From NCBI RefSeq assembly GCF_001746205.1, contig NZ_MDCO01000006.1, positions 310,001-374,000 of the forward strand: a stretch of DNA of 64,000 bases. The letters are read 5' to 3'. How positions within the stretch are numbered: position 1 is the stretch's first letter; each line of letters starts with the position of its first letter. Shown piece after piece: positions 34,639 through 45,184 of this stretch. Both the position numbers and the translations under genes were made by a program. The stretch comes from Brachyspira hampsonii (GTDB taxonomy: Bacteria > Spirochaetota > Brachyspiria > Brachyspirales > Brachyspiraceae). The notes below the pieces were generated by a model, which did no database searches, was not told where the DNA came from, and was given only the letters and a program-made list of their open reading frames with translations.

Positions 34639-35601
34639 TTACCAAGTCTTTTTAATTTCTTTTAGAATATTTTCTGTTAATTTTATAGTATTAACATCAT
34701 CTTCAATGGATACGAATCTTTTATCTTTTCCTAATATGCAGTTTGCAAAATGTTCATCTTCTAATTTAAGCGGATTATCTCTATGTATAAATACTCTTTC
34801 TATTATAGATTCCTGCTTATAATTAATACCAACTGATGTTTTTATATTACTTTGACTTGCTGCCTGTCTATGTATAGTTATATCCTGAGTGGCATAATCC
34901 AATAAGAAATATGCTTCTTCTGTACTAATGGCTAAAGTTCTTATTTTTTCCTGAGTTACTCTGCTTGCACTTATAGTTGCTATAGTTGAATCTTCAAATT
35001 CTAATAATGCACTTGCAATATCTTCATTTTTTGTTCTGATTCTTTTTCCGCTTGCTGAAAATTTTATTACTGCTTTTTTCACCAAAGAAGTTACTATATC
35101 CAAATCATGAATCATTATATCAAATACAACCCCTACATCAGTAATACGAGGAGTAAAAGGTGCTAATCTTCTAGCTTCTATTAAATAAGGTTTTTCTATT
35201 ATATGATGAAGTTCCTGTACGGCACCATTAAATCTTTCAACATGCCCAACTTGAAATATAACATTTTTTTGTTTTACAATTTCTTCTAATTCTAAAGCCT
35301 GAGCATAAGTTTCTGTCATTGGTTTTTCTACTAGTACATGTTTTCCTTTTTCTAAAGCTTTTTTCGCTATTTCAAAATGATATATTGTAGGGCTTGCTAT
35401 TATAACAGCATCAGCATTATCTATTGCTTCATCTATACTATTAAATTTCCTTATATTAAATTTTGCTGATATTTCGTTTAGATGATTTTCATCAGCGTCA
35501 TATATACCTGATAAATTTATTTGATTTATTTGGCTTACAACATTTAAATGGAATTGTCCCATTCTTCCTACACCTATAAGGCTTATATTTACTTTATCCA
35601 T
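34639..35601 (-). CDS. Gfo/Idh/MocA-family NAD(P)-dependent oxidoreductase
   Basis: 320 residues from the ATG at 35601 (AAGGA six to ten bases upstream; a TTG two codons earlier is less suited). The Rossmann motif is ISLIGVGRMGQFHLNVV, then AVIIASPTIYHFEIAKKALE and the family signature GKHVLVEKPMTETYAQALEL with the catalytic EKP lysine. The C-terminal domain is alpha/beta. Substrates in this family are mostly sugars or inositols; which one is unclear. Monocistronic, convergent with the barrel gene and divergent from fhs. Confidence 0.9.
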   Translation of the reverse strand: MDKVNISLIGVGRMGQFHLNVVSQINQINLSGIYDADENHLNEISAKFNIRKFNSIDEAIDNADAVIIASPTIYHFEIAKKALEKGKHVLVEKPMTETYAQALELEEIVKQKNVIFQVGHVERFNGAVQELHHIIEKPYLIEARRLAPFTPRITDVGVVFDIMIHDLDIVTSLVKKAVIKFSASGKRIRTKNEDIASALLEFEDSTIATISASRVTQEKIRTLAISTEEAYFLLDYATQDITIHRQAASQSNIKTSVGINYKQESIIERVFIHRDNPLKLEDEHFANCILGKDKRFVSIEDDVNTIKLTENILKEIKKTW

Positions 35602-35782
35602 TGGCAATCCTTTTTAAAAAAATTTTATTTCTAGTCAATATTTAAAACTTTTAAAGATTATAATAAGAATTTGACAAAATTCAATAATATTTTTTTATTT
35701 TATAAAAATTTATAACTATCAAATATTTTAAAATTATAGTATATTTTGAATGTATATAAAAAATTGTTTAATTGGAGTATAT

Positions 35783-37444
35783 ATGAAAACAGACATAGAA
35801 ATAGCCCAAGAGTGTAAATTAGAAAGGATAGAAAAAATAGCTGAAAAGCTGAAACTCACAGATGATGATTATGAGGTATACGGAAAATATAAGGCAAAGA
35901 TAGAATTATCATTATTAAATAAATTAAAAGATAAGAATGATGGAAAATTAGTTTTAGTAACGGCAATAACTCCGACACCGGCAGGGGAGGGAAAATCAAC
36001 AGTTACAATAGGACTTACTCAGGGATTAAATAAAATAGGAGAGAATGCTGTTGCTGCTTTAAGAGAGCCTTCTCTTGGACCTGTATTTGGTATAAAAGGA
36101 GGTGCATGCGGAGGAGGATATTCTCAAATTGTTCCTATGGAAGATATTAATTTGCATTTTAATGGAGATTTTCATGCTATAAGCAGTGCCCATAATTTAA
36201 TATCTGCTTGTATTGATAATCATATCAAACAGGGAAATGAATTAAAAATAGATCTTAATAAGATAGTATTCAAAAGAGTTTTGGATATGAATGACAGAGC
36301 ATTAAGAGATATAGTGATAGGTCTCGGAGGAAGCGAGAACGGAGTTGTAAGGCAGTCATCATTTCAAATTACTGTATCTTCTGAAGTTATGGCTATACTT
36401 TGCTTATCAAATTCATTAATGGATTTAAAAGAGAGAATAGGAAATATTATATTTGCTTATGATATAAATGATAATCCTTTGAGAGTAAAAGATTTAAAAA
36501 TAGAAGGTGCTGCATGTACATTGCTTAAAGATGCCATAAAACCGAATTTAGTTCAGACACTAGAGAATACTCCTGTTATAGTTCATGGAGGACCTTTTGC
36601 TAATATTGCTCATGGATGTAATTCTATACTTGCAACAAAAATGGCTTTAAAATTATCTGATTATACTATCACAGAGGCGGGTTTCGCTGCGGATTTGGGG
36701 GCTGAAAAATTTCTTGATATAAAATGCCGTGCTGCTGGTTTAAAGCCTAATTGTATAGTATTAGTTGCCACTATAAGAGCATTAAAACATCATGGCGGAG
36801 CTTCTGATATTAATAAAGAAGATTTAGATGCTTTAAATAGGGGTTTTGAAAATTTAGATAAACATATTGAGAATATGAAGAAATATAATATTCCTGTAGT
36901 AGTTGCCATTAATAAATTTGTTTCTGATACAGATAAAGAGATAGAATGCATAACAAAACATTGCGAGAGCATAGGAGTTGATATTTCATTATGCGAAGTT
37001 TGGGCTAAAGGAGGAGAAGGGGCAATAGATTTATCTCATAAAGTTTTGAAAGCGGCTTCTAAGGAATCAAATTATAAACCTTTATATGAATTGGATAAGA
37101 GTATAAAAGAAAAAATAGAAACTATATGTAAAGAAATATATTCAGCAGGTGATGTTAAGTTTTCTAATAAGGCTTTAAAAATGATGAATAGGATAGAAGA
37201 TATGGGATTTGGAAATCTTCCAATATGTATATCAAAAACTCAAAAATCAATATCTGATAATCCTGCTTTATTGAATGCTCCTAAAGGCTATACATTAAAT
37301 ATTGATGAAATAAAACTTGCATCAGGGGCAGGATTTATCATTGCTATGGCTGGAGGAATTATAGACATGCCGGGGCTTCCTAAGATACCTGTAGCATGCA
37401 ATATAGATATAGATGAAAATGGTAAGATAAAAGGTTTATTTTAA
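35783..37444 (+). CDS. fhs: Formate-tetrahydrofolate ligase
   Basis: 553 residues from the ATG at 35783, preceded by GGAG; an in-frame ATG 11 codons upstream lacks a site. The ATP-dependent enzyme makes 10-formyl-THF from formate. The P-loop [16 protein letters not shown] (about 55-70), [20 protein letters not shown] and [15 protein letters not shown] are intact, and the length matches the usual 556. With glyA it supplies one-carbon units for purines and, in anaerobes, links to acetate or formate metabolism. Confidence 0.96.
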   Translation: MKTDIEIAQECKLERIEKIAEKLKLTDDDYEVYGKYKAKIELSLLNKLKDKNDGKLVLVTAITPTPAGEGKSTVTIGLTQGLNKIGENAVAALREPSLGPVFGIKGGACGGGYSQIVPMEDINLHFNGDFHAISSAHNLISACIDNHIKQGNELKIDLNKIVFKRVLDMNDRALRDIVIGLGGSENGVVRQSSFQITVSSEVMAILCLSNSLMDLKERIGNIIFAYDINDNPLRVKDLKIEGAACTLLKDAIKPNLVQTLENTPVIVHGGPFANIAHGCNSILATKMALKLSDYTITEAGFAADLGAEKFLDIKCRAAGLKPNCIVLVATIRALKHHGGASDINKEDLDALNRGFENLDKHIENMKKYNIPVVVAINKFVSDTDKEIECITKHCESIGVDISLCEVWAKGGEGAIDLSHKVLKAASKESNYKPLYELDKSIKEKIETICKEIYSAGDVKFSNKALKMMNRIEDMGFGNLPICISKTQKSISDNPALLNAPKGYTLNIDEIKLASGAGFIIAMAGGIIDMPGLPKIPVACNIDIDENGKIKGLF

Positions 37445-37466
37445 TTAAATAATTATTAGAATATAA

Positions 37467-37494
37467 AAAAGAGCCATAATTTTATGGCTCTTTT
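37467..37494. terminator. Bidirectional terminator between fhs and the repeat-protein gene
   Basis: AAAAGAGCCATAA and TTATGGCTCTTTT form a 13-bp stem with a minimal loop between convergent genes; T-runs exist on both strands. Confidence 0.88.
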
Positions 37495-37519
37495 ATTTTA
37501 TATTAATTTTATTTAATTT

Positions 37520-40336
37520 TTAATTTTGTAATACTGTGTTATCTGTATTTGCAGTGTTATCTGTGCCTGCAGTATCATTAGCTGATGTATTATCAGTATT
37601 TGCTGTATCTCCTGCAGCTGTATCATCTTCAACAGTATCACTAGCCGTATTTCCTGTATCATCAGCAGCAGTATCATTTGCTGTGTTTTCTGCAGCTGTG
37701 TCATCTGTAACAGTTGTATCTTCTGCAGGTTCCGGTTCAGGCGGCGGCGGAGGCAGTTTAAGGTTATCAATATCTTCTACTCTTATATTTAAATCCATTC
37801 TTCTAATTACTGTTTTTGCAATTTCTGCTTCTACAGGCTCTCCTAAATAATCAAGCAAAGTTATTTCAGGATCTTCATTTCTGTACTGTTTCATTTCTAG
37901 TACATATCCTTCAGCATCTCTTGCCACAGTAGTTTTATTTCTTCCGTCATTTTCTATATCTATAGTAACACCATCGGCTCTTATATCATTGACTGTTGTT
38001 CTGCCGTCTGTATAAATTTTTGTAGTTGAGGTGCTTCCATCTGCTTCTGTTGTTGTTGTTTCCGTATTTCCTAGAGTATCTTTTATTACTACGGTGCTTG
38101 ATCCATTAGGTCTGACTGTTGTAGTTATACTGCTTGAATCGGCTGCTATAATTTCAGTTACGGTGCTTGAATCACTATTAATAGTAGTAGTTTCTTTTGA
38201 GCCGTCTTGTTTAATTATTCTTTTTATAGTAGTACCGTCAGGCATTTTTATTTCGCTTGTAGTATCTTCTGCGACAGTATCAGTTATTACTGTACCGTCA
38301 ACTTTTTTAGTTACAACAGTAAATGAACCATCATCATTATAAGTTTTTGTTATAATACTTCCGTCATCAGCTTTAACATTGTATGAGAATGTACCTGCTC
38401 CTGCTCCTGTAGAGTTTCTTTCTTCAACTCTTCCATCAGGATAAACTATTTTTAAATTGCTTGTTCCGTTAGTATCTACTGTTGTAGTTCCTATGCTTCC
38501 GTCTATGTAATTGGCAACTACTACATAACTTCCGTCAGGATTCTCTGTTTTTACTATAACAGCTCCGTCAACCCTTTTAGTTTCAGTTGTAATATTGCCT
38601 AGATTATCTTCTGTTCTTTTTACCTCTGTGCCGTCTAAACTTCTTGTATAGAAGAATGCTCCGTTATTATCTTTATAATTTGTTGTTATAGAACCGTCGG
38701 ATCTTTCCACTACAAATGCTTTGTTGCTGTCCAAAGTTTTTCTATTTATAAATGAACCGTCCGGATATAAAGTATATTCAAAAGTATCTCCGGCAGAAGT
38801 TTTTGTATTGACAGATTTTGAATTGTCTGCCATATATGTTTCTAATCTTTTATCTCCATTTTCAAATACTGTTTCTATTTCTCTTTTTCCGTAAGGGTAT
38901 ATTGTATCTGAAATTTCATAATTATTAGAATACATTTTTGTCTTTTCTATTTTTCCATTTTCATAAATTATTCTAACGCCATTAGGGTATATAGTTTCTC
39001 TTTCATAATCAAAATTAGGGAATATAGTTTCTGTTGTTATGCTTCCGTCATTATTTGTATTTACCCTATGATTATTAGTAAAAGGAATAAATTTAATTGA
39101 TGTATCATTGCTTCTTATAAGTGAGATAACTCTTTCTAAAGATTCTTTCTGATAATAATCATTTCCTACATTAGTTAAAAATATTTCATAAGATATAGCC
39201 GCATTAGTTATTTCGCCAAGTGCTAAAAAAGTATGTCCCATATTAAGATATGCACTGTAATATAAAGCCCAAGTATTATAAGCGTCTACTGAAGCTATAT
39301 TCGTTTTTATTTCTACCATATTTCCATTAGTATCCATAACATTAGTCATTATAACTATATTTGTTACTATAAATGGATTTTCTTCTGTTATTACATAAGT
39401 AGAACCTGTAACTGTTGAATTGGTAGACATAGCAACAGTGTTTGAATCTCCTGATGCTGCTTCATTAGTAACATTATCAGGAGGGAGTGAAGTTTCTGAT
39501 ACTGAAGGATTTACTACTTCTAAATTAAAATTAGCATTTGCTTCAAATATTACAGTTGTATTTGTAAATTCATAATCATTTGTATATGTATTTGTTATAA
39601 CTACATTTGTAAATAATGGAAGTTTTGTAAATGTGCTGTCCAATGTATTTTTTATATTTTCATTTGCTGCATTAAGATTATTTATAGCATCAGATATTGC
39701 ATTGGTATCAGATGATAAATTTGTTGCTGATGTATTTGTAGTTATAGTAGCGGCAGTTATATTAGTTGATATAAATTCATTTGTTAATGATTCATTTGAG
39801 GTTATTGATATATTAGCTGCAGATTCATTAGAAACTGTGTTATTAACATCAAATATAAATATTGTGTTTGTTACTACATTTTGTGAAACTGTATAATTAG
39901 TTAATACCTCATAATTTAATTTAGTTATATATGGTGAATGAAGTCTTTCTATGGATCTATTGTACCAAAGTAAAGCATCTTCATAATTTTTTAACTGATA
40001 GTATGAGTTTGCTATATTATTGCAATATGAATATGAATCATTTATATCAAAAGCCAATTTATAATAATTTATAGCATTTTCATATTGTTTATCTTGGAAA
40101 TAACATGCCCCTATATAATAATAGAGCATATCATTTGTTGATAATGGTCTTCTTTTCAAATATAAAAGAAATGCCTCTCTTGCAAAATTATATTTTTTTT
40201 GGAAGAAAAGTTTTTCTGCATTATAAAATTCTCTGTCAATATTTCTTTCATCGTTTGGAGCGGCGTTCTGTGCCAACAGTATAGATGATAATGATATTAA
40301 AATAGATATTATAATTATTGAAAGAATTTTTTTCAT
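37520..40336 (-). CDS. Large exported TPR plus DGS-repeat protein
   Basis: 938 residues. A signal peptide (MKKILSIIIISILISLSSIL, then LAQNAAPN) is followed by about three TPR units (residues 30-145; AEKLFFQKKYNFAREAFLLY, YYIGACYFQDKQYENAINYY, ALLWYNRSIERL). An Asn/Thr/Val-rich segment follows to about 370, with one more TPR-like part. Residues about 430-850 are roughly 25 short repeats with YPDG or DGS turns and Thr-rich strands (GSITTNYKDNNG style), like beta-hairpin or MORN-like arrays. The end is a proline run and an acidic DTA/NTDNT repeat. Probably a periplasmic or surface structural protein; no enzyme motif. Preceded in the operon by the 140-residue gene. Confidence 0.75.
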   Translation of the reverse strand: MKKILSIIIISILISLSSILLAQNAAPNDERNIDREFYNAEKLFFQKKYNFAREAFLLYLKRRPLSTNDMLYYYIGACYFQDKQYENAINYYKLAFDINDSYSYCNNIANSYYQLKNYEDALLWYNRSIERLHSPYITKLNYEVLTNYTVSQNVVTNTIFIFDVNNTVSNESAANISITSNESLTNEFISTNITAATITTNTSATNLSSDTNAISDAINNLNAANENIKNTLDSTFTKLPLFTNVVITNTYTNDYEFTNTTVIFEANANFNLEVVNPSVSETSLPPDNVTNEAASGDSNTVAMSTNSTVTGSTYVITEENPFIVTNIVIMTNVMDTNGNMVEIKTNIASVDAYNTWALYYSAYLNMGHTFLALGEITNAAISYEIFLTNVGNDYYQKESLERVISLIRSNDTSIKFIPFTNNHRVNTNNDGSITTETIFPNFDYERETIYPNGVRIIYENGKIEKTKMYSNNYEISDTIYPYGKREIETVFENGDKRLETYMADNSKSVNTKTSAGDTFEYTLYPDGSFINRKTLDSNKAFVVERSDGSITTNYKDNNGAFFYTRSLDGTEVKRTEDNLGNITTETKRVDGAVIVKTENPDGSYVVVANYIDGSIGTTTVDTNGTSNLKIVYPDGRVEERNSTGAGAGTFSYNVKADDGSIITKTYNDDGSFTVVTKKVDGTVITDTVAEDTTSEIKMPDGTTIKRIIKQDGSKETTTINSDSSTVTEIIAADSSSITTTVRPNGSSTVVIKDTLGNTETTTTEADGSTSTTKIYTDGRTTVNDIRADGVTIDIENDGRNKTTVARDAEGYVLEMKQYRNEDPEITLLDYLGEPVEAEIAKTVIRRMDLNIRVEDIDNLKLPPPPPEPEPAEDTTVTDDTAAENTANDTAADDTGNTASDTVEDDTAAGDTANTDNTSANDTAGTDNTANTDNTVLQN

Positions 40337-40381
40337 AATAATATGATCCTCTTTATTTTCTAAGGATAATATTTAAAACTA

Positions 40382-40804
40382 TCAATTTTTTATATAGTCA
40401 AAATAATGATTAAATAGCGAATATAATATATATTCACTGTATCCTCTTACCTTTTTATCTTTATCCAAAACATCATTTAAAAATTCAAAAGTTTGTTCAT
40501 TGGGATTTTCTATATAGTAAATCCTTTCTTTAGATATAGAATTGCTTTCATTTTTTATCATTTTTATAATAGAAAGTTCTTTTAATCTGTCTTTTTTATC
40601 TTCTCTGCTTGCTTGATATGAGAACAGACGCTTTACTAAATTTTCAAATACTATTTTATTGTACATAACAGCTCTTCTCACATCAGTATCTACGCCACCG
40701 TCATAATTATTAATTTCACTGTCAAATATTGCTATAGATATTGCAGATCTAATATCAGCAAATACAGCTTTCTCTTCTTTTAGTTTAAATTTCTTATTAG
40801 ACAT
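40382..40804 (-). CDS. Unknown cytoplasmic protein
   Basis: 140 residues, charged and helical, without signal peptide or membrane segment (begins MSNKKFKLKEEKAVFADIRS). I do not recognise it. It ends 45 bases before the large repeat-protein gene on the same strand, so they are likely co-transcribed. The ribosome site is weak: GGTG lies about 16 bases before the ATG, so the start is uncertain. Confidence 0.6.
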   Translation of the reverse strand: MSNKKFKLKEEKAVFADIRSAISIAIFDSEINNYDGGVDTDVRRAVMYNKIVFENLVKRLFSYQASREDKKDRLKELSIIKMIKNESNSISKERIYYIENPNEQTFEFLNDVLDKDKKVRGYSEYILYSLFNHYFDYIKN

Positions 40805-40921
40805 AATATTAGAAAATATTCACCTTTGTTTAAAATATGAGTCTTATATTATATCGACAAAGTAAGAAATTTGATTAGATTAAAAAATTTATTTATATTA
40901 TAGTGTTAAAATATAGTAAAT

Positions 40922-40957
40922 AAAAAAACCCCTTCCATAATTATTTTATGAAAGGGG
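40922..40957 (-). terminator. Terminator of cstA
   Basis: On the minus strand CCCCTTTCATAA, a five-base loop and TTATGGAAGGGG form a 12-bp stem with one mismatch, followed by seven T residues. Confidence 0.9.
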
Positions 40958-40979
40958 AAAATTATATAATTAAATAAAA

Positions 40980-42647
40980 TTATTTATTTTTAATAGGATC
41001 ATTAGGATTAGAAGCTGTTTCTTTAGATAATCCGCGAGCCCATTGACCTGTGATGAATAGTTCTATAACTGCTAATATTATCATAACAGCGGCTATAGCA
41101 GCTAATACATAACCGTCGAAAGTAGCTTTCATAACATTAGTATAAACAACTAAGCATAGAGCTGAAAGAGTAACAGCAAACATAAATACTAAAGGAACAA
41201 TATTTTCCCAAGAATTTCTTTTTTGTCTGTTTTTTATCCAAGCAGCAACAGCAAGCAATGACAAACCAGCTAATAATTGGTTAGCACTTCCGAATATAGG
41301 CCAAATTCTAGCATAACCGTAAAGAGTAAATCCTAAAGAAACTAATACTGTAATACAAGTAGCTATATAAGGATTAGTTAAGAAAGTTTTATGTACTCTT
41401 CCGTCAGCAGCAGTATATTCGCCTAATTCCTGTATTAAATATCTTCCTATACGAGTAGCACTGTCTAATGAAGTTAAAGCAAAAGAAGCAAATGCTAAAG
41501 TAACGAAAGTTTTACCCATACTTAGAGGAACTCCGAAAGAAGTCATGAAAGTAGCAACACCTGTAGCAAATCTAGCAGCAGGAGTACCTTCACCGTTACC
41601 GGCAACAGCAGAAACACTCATTAAAGCAACTATAGCAACTATACCTTCTATAAGCATAGCACCATATCCTACTAATTTTGCATCTTTTTCACTGTTAAGC
41701 TGTTTAGCACTAGTACCAGAGCTAACAAGAGCATGGAATCCTGATATGGCACCGCATGCAACAGTAATGAAAAGTATAGGGAATAAGTAGTTTCCTTCGC
41801 TAGGCATAAAGCTAGTGAAAGCAGGAGTTTGTATAGCAGGTCTCATTATTACCAAACCAACAACACCGCCTACTACCATAGCATATAGTAAGAATGAAGA
41901 TAAGTAGTCTCTAGGCTGTAATAATATCCATACAGGCATTAAAGAAGCTAATATTATGTAAATAACTAATATTATTTGCCAATGTATTTTTTCTAAAGTT
42001 AAGAATGGGAATTTATCAGAGATGAAAATAATAGCAGCTAATAATACAACACCGACTATTGTAGAAACAGCAACGCCGGCACCTCTTCTGTATACTAAGA
42101 AACCAAATAATAAAGCCAAGACAATGAAAAGCATACTAGCAGTACCAGCTGCAGCAGATTCTCTAGCATTATCAACATTTACAGCAAAAGTACCTGCAGT
42201 AATATCTAAGAAAGCAGCTACTACCAAACAAATAGTAATAAATGCATATAGTGTGAACATTATTTTACCTTTTTGGCTTACATTATGTCTTATAACTTCT
42301 CCGATAGATTTACCTTCATGTCTTAAAGAAGCAACTAATGAACCATAATCATGAACTCCGCCAAAGAATACACAGCCGAATATGATCCATAAGTATACAG
42401 GAAGCCAGCCGAACATAGTGGCAATAATAGGACCTGTAATAGGACCTGCTCCAGCTATAGATGAGAAATGGTGTCCTAATAATACTTTAGCATCTGTAGG
42501 CACATAGTCTTTACCGTCATTAAGAGTATGTGCAGGTGTTTTTTTACCAGGGTCTATTCCCCATTTTTTTGCTAAATATGATCCATAAGTTATGTAGGCT
42601 ATAAAAAATATGACCATACCTAACAATAGAAGAATGAAAGCATTCAT
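40980..42647 (-). CDS. cstA: CstA-family carbon starvation membrane transporter
   Basis: 555 residues with about 14-16 helices. Family signatures are strong: HTLNDGKDYVPTDAKVLLGH, HHFSSIAGAGPITGPIIA, FGGVHDYGSLVASLRHEGKS, SGFHALVSSGTSAKQL and LTSLDSATRIGRYLIQE. E. coli CstA and BtsT (about 700 residues) import peptides or pyruvate; shorter forms near 550 are common elsewhere. It probably imports pyruvate or peptides. AAAGGAG precedes the ATG. An unknown 174-residue gene lies 32 bases upstream in the same direction. Confidence 0.93.
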   Translation of the reverse strand: MNAFILLLLGMVIFFIAYITYGSYLAKKWGIDPGKKTPAHTLNDGKDYVPTDAKVLLGHHFSSIAGAGPITGPIIATMFGWLPVYLWIIFGCVFFGGVHDYGSLVASLRHEGKSIGEVIRHNVSQKGKIMFTLYAFITICLVVAAFLDITAGTFAVNVDNARESAAAGTASMLFIVLALLFGFLVYRRGAGVAVSTIVGVVLLAAIIFISDKFPFLTLEKIHWQIILVIYIILASLMPVWILLQPRDYLSSFLLYAMVVGGVVGLVIMRPAIQTPAFTSFMPSEGNYLFPILFITVACGAISGFHALVSSGTSAKQLNSEKDAKLVGYGAMLIEGIVAIVALMSVSAVAGNGEGTPAARFATGVATFMTSFGVPLSMGKTFVTLAFASFALTSLDSATRIGRYLIQELGEYTAADGRVHKTFLTNPYIATCITVLVSLGFTLYGYARIWPIFGSANQLLAGLSLLAVAAWIKNRQKRNSWENIVPLVFMFAVTLSALCLVVYTNVMKATFDGYVLAAIAAVMIILAVIELFITGQWARGLSKETASNPNDPIKNK

Positions 42648-42679
42648 TTTTATCTCCTTTTTATTTGTTTTATAACCTC

Positions 42680-43204
42680 CTAAAAATCCGAAAGAAGAAG
42701 TTTTAACTCTTTCTTACGCATCTTAGGTAAGTATACATTTTTATCAGTCATAGACACTATAGCATACTGTGTCTCTGACCAGCCATGAAATAGAAGTTTG
42801 TAATTAACTTTATAAAAGAATTTTTTAGCCATCTTTTCCCATTCTTTTTCTAAAGGACTTTCTGTAACTAATATTCCGGTTATTAAACTTCTTTTATGAA
42901 ATTTATTAGGGTTTGAAAGTATAGGTGTTAATCTTATAAGCATTTCTTGAAAATTTTCAATATCTTCTTTCTTTAATTCTTTAACAAATCTTAAAAGCAT
43001 ATGTTCAAATACAGAATAACCCTCATAAACTGTAGATTTTGTTATAAATGACTTAAAAAAATCATTTCTATGAAAAGCATAAAGGTCAAAGTATTCATTT
43101 TCTTTGGTAATTTCGTATTCTAAATCGAAATGTCTCATCAATTTTTCTGAAATATTGAATATGTATTTTTTTACATCTTCATTATCAATGTGAAGTTTAG
43201 CCAT
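42680..43204 (-). CDS. Unknown protein co-transcribed with cstA
   Basis: 174 residues from the ATG at 43204, chosen because GGAG lies seven bases upstream; an open stretch of 20 codons before it has no site. Soluble, charged, mixed alpha/beta (AKLHIDNEDVKKYIFNISEK at the start, TQYAIVSMTDKNVYLPKMRK near the end). No family recognised. It precedes cstA by 32 bases, so co-expression is likely and a regulatory role possible, but no DNA-binding motif is obvious. Confidence 0.65.
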   Translation of the reverse strand: MAKLHIDNEDVKKYIFNISEKLMRHFDLEYEITKENEYFDLYAFHRNDFFKSFITKSTVYEGYSVFEHMLLRFVKELKKEDIENFQEMLIRLTPILSNPNKFHKRSLITGILVTESPLEKEWEKMAKKFFYKVNYKLLFHGWSETQYAIVSMTDKNVYLPKMRKKELKLLLSDF

Positions 43205-43415
43205 CTTGCATCTCCATGGTATATAGTATATAAAGTTTTTTTTCATTGTCAAGTTTATATACATACTAAATAGTAATTATTATCATTAAAATTTATTGTT
43301 ATAATATATTCTTTTATTACTATTGTTTTATATAGTAAAATAATTAAGTATAAATTAAAAAATTACACAATTTTAATAAAAATTTTTTAATATCAAATAA
43401 TATTTTTATAATTAA

Positions 43416-43444
43416 TTGACAATATAAAATAATTATACTATATT
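43416..43444 (+). promoter_or_regulatory. Promoter of the symporter-sulfatase operon
   Basis: TTGACA (43416-43421) and TATATT (43439-43444) with an optimal 17-base spacer, about 40 bases before the ribosome site. A ROK repressor, encoded just beyond the sulfatase, is the natural candidate regulator, but I see no clear operator palindrome. Confidence 0.7.
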
Positions 43445-43486
43445 TAATAGTATATAATTTCTTTTATAAATTAATATGAGGTATGT

Positions 43487-45181
43487 ATGAATTATTTAAT
43501 TATTATTTCTTTTTTATTTTTTACGGCTTTAGTAGCATTTATATCTTGGATAATAACTAAAAAAGATGATTTATCCACAAATGAAGGATATTTTTTAGCA
43601 GGAAGAAGTTTAAGCGGAATAGTAATAGCGGGTTCATTGATACTCACAAATCTTTCAGCTGAACAATTAGTAGGACTTAATGGAAACGGATTTAAACATG
43701 GCTTATCATCTATGGCTTGGGAAACTACATCAGGATTATCACTTGTAATAATGGCATTGATTTTTTTACCTAGGTATTTAAAAAGCGGGTTTACTACTGT
43801 ACCTGAGTTTTTAGAGGAGAGATTTGATATAGGTACTAGAAATATGGTTACAGGATTATTTCTTATAAGTTTGACTTTTATTGTTCTGCCTATTATTTTG
43901 TATTCCGGAGGTATAGCTGTTAATTCATTATTTAATGTTTCTGAAATTTTACATGTATCAAGAGAAATGTCATTATTTATAGTAATTATTTTTACAGGAA
44001 TTGTAGGAGGTATATATGCTATATTTGGAGGATTAAAGGCAGTTGCTGTATCTGATACCATAAATGGAGTATTACTTTTAATTGGCGGGCTTATGATTCC
44101 TATATTAGGACTTGTTAAACTTGGTGATGGAAGTTTATTTAATGGATTAGAAACTTTAGTATTAGTGAATCCAGAAAAGATGAATTCTATAGGAAGTTCC
44201 ACAAGTGATGCACCTTTTTCCACACTATTTACAGGAATGTTTCTTGTAAACTTATTTTATTGGTGTACAAATCAGCAAATAGTTCAAAGAGCATTTGCCG
44301 CAAAAAATTTAAAAGAAGGGCAAATAGGAACACTTATAGCAGGGTTTATAAAGATGTTTGTTCCTATTATGTTGGTTATTCCAGGTATTATAGCATTTCA
44401 TTTATATAAAGATCAAATTACACATCAGGATTTAGCTTATTCTATATTAGTTAGTAATGTACTGCCTTTACCTTTGGTAGGATTTTTTGGAGCTGTATTG
44501 TTTGGAGCTGTTTTAAGTTCTTTTAATTCTGCTTTGAATTCTGCTTCTACTATGTTTTGCTTAAATATTTATAAGCCTATATTTAACCCTAGCGTAGATG
44601 ATAAAAAATTGGTATTTATAGGTAAGATATTTGGAACTATAGTGTGCATATTTTCTATATTTGTTGCCCCTAATATAGCTAAAGCACCTGACGGACTTTA
44701 TTCTTTTATGAAAAGCGTTATGGGATTTTTCAATATACCTACATTGGTAGTTGTGCTTATGGGATTTGCTACAAAAAGAGTACCTGCTATTGGTGCTAAA
44801 ATATCAATAGTATTTTTTATAGTATGTTATTCTTTATACAAATTTGTTATACCTATAAAAATACATTATCTACATGTATATGGGATATTATTTGTATGCT
44901 GTGTAGTGATAATGCTTATATCCGGAATGATATCTCCAAGGAAAACACCTTATGTTCAGAAATATACTAAACAAGTTGATTTAACTTCTTGGAAATGGGC
45001 TAAGCCTGTATCTGCTGTGATGATTACAACTTTAATTTATTTGTATGTATTATTTTCTAAGATAGGAATAGTTACTTCTCAAGAAAATATAAAAAGTAAA
45101 TTTATTGTTATAACATTGATATATGTTATAATTTCTGTAATATCATTTGTAGCTATAAAAATAAAATTTAGTAAGGAATGA
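43487..45181 (+). CDS. Sodium:solute symporter (SSS/SglT-like)
   Basis: 564 residues, about 14 helices. SSS-family signs: EGYFLAGRSLSGIVIAGSLI near the start, LTNLSAEQLVGLNGNG, GGLKAVAVSDTINGVLLLIG and GAVLSSFNSALNSASTMF. This form resembles the sugar-transporting branch (SglT). It ends four bases before the sulfatase gene, so it probably imports the sulfated or desulfated sugar handled there. GAGG precedes the ATG. Confidence 0.92.
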   Translation: MNYLIIISFLFFTALVAFISWIITKKDDLSTNEGYFLAGRSLSGIVIAGSLILTNLSAEQLVGLNGNGFKHGLSSMAWETTSGLSLVIMALIFLPRYLKSGFTTVPEFLEERFDIGTRNMVTGLFLISLTFIVLPIILYSGGIAVNSLFNVSEILHVSREMSLFIVIIFTGIVGGIYAIFGGLKAVAVSDTINGVLLLIGGLMIPILGLVKLGDGSLFNGLETLVLVNPEKMNSIGSSTSDAPFSTLFTGMFLVNLFYWCTNQQIVQRAFAAKNLKEGQIGTLIAGFIKMFVPIMLVIPGIIAFHLYKDQITHQDLAYSILVSNVLPLPLVGFFGAVLFGAVLSSFNSALNSASTMFCLNIYKPIFNPSVDDKKLVFIGKIFGTIVCIFSIFVAPNIAKAPDGLYSFMKSVMGFFNIPTLVVVLMGFATKRVPAIGAKISIVFFIVCYSLYKFVIPIKIHYLHVYGILFVCCVVIMLISGMISPRKTPYVQKYTKQVDLTSWKWAKPVSAVMITTLIYLYVLFSKIGIVTSQENIKSKFIVITLIYVIISVISFVAIKIKFSKE

Positions 45182-45184
45182 TTT

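Noticed and set aside
37520-39100. Short regular repeats suggesting a CRISPR array
   Set aside because: The repeats are degenerate, in frame, and encode DGS/YPDG protein units; there are no constant direct repeats with unique spacers.
43492-44223. A 243-codon minus-strand open frame opposite the symporter gene
   Set aside because: Antisense shadow of a hydrophobic gene; Pro/Ile/Asn-rich product without motif or start site.
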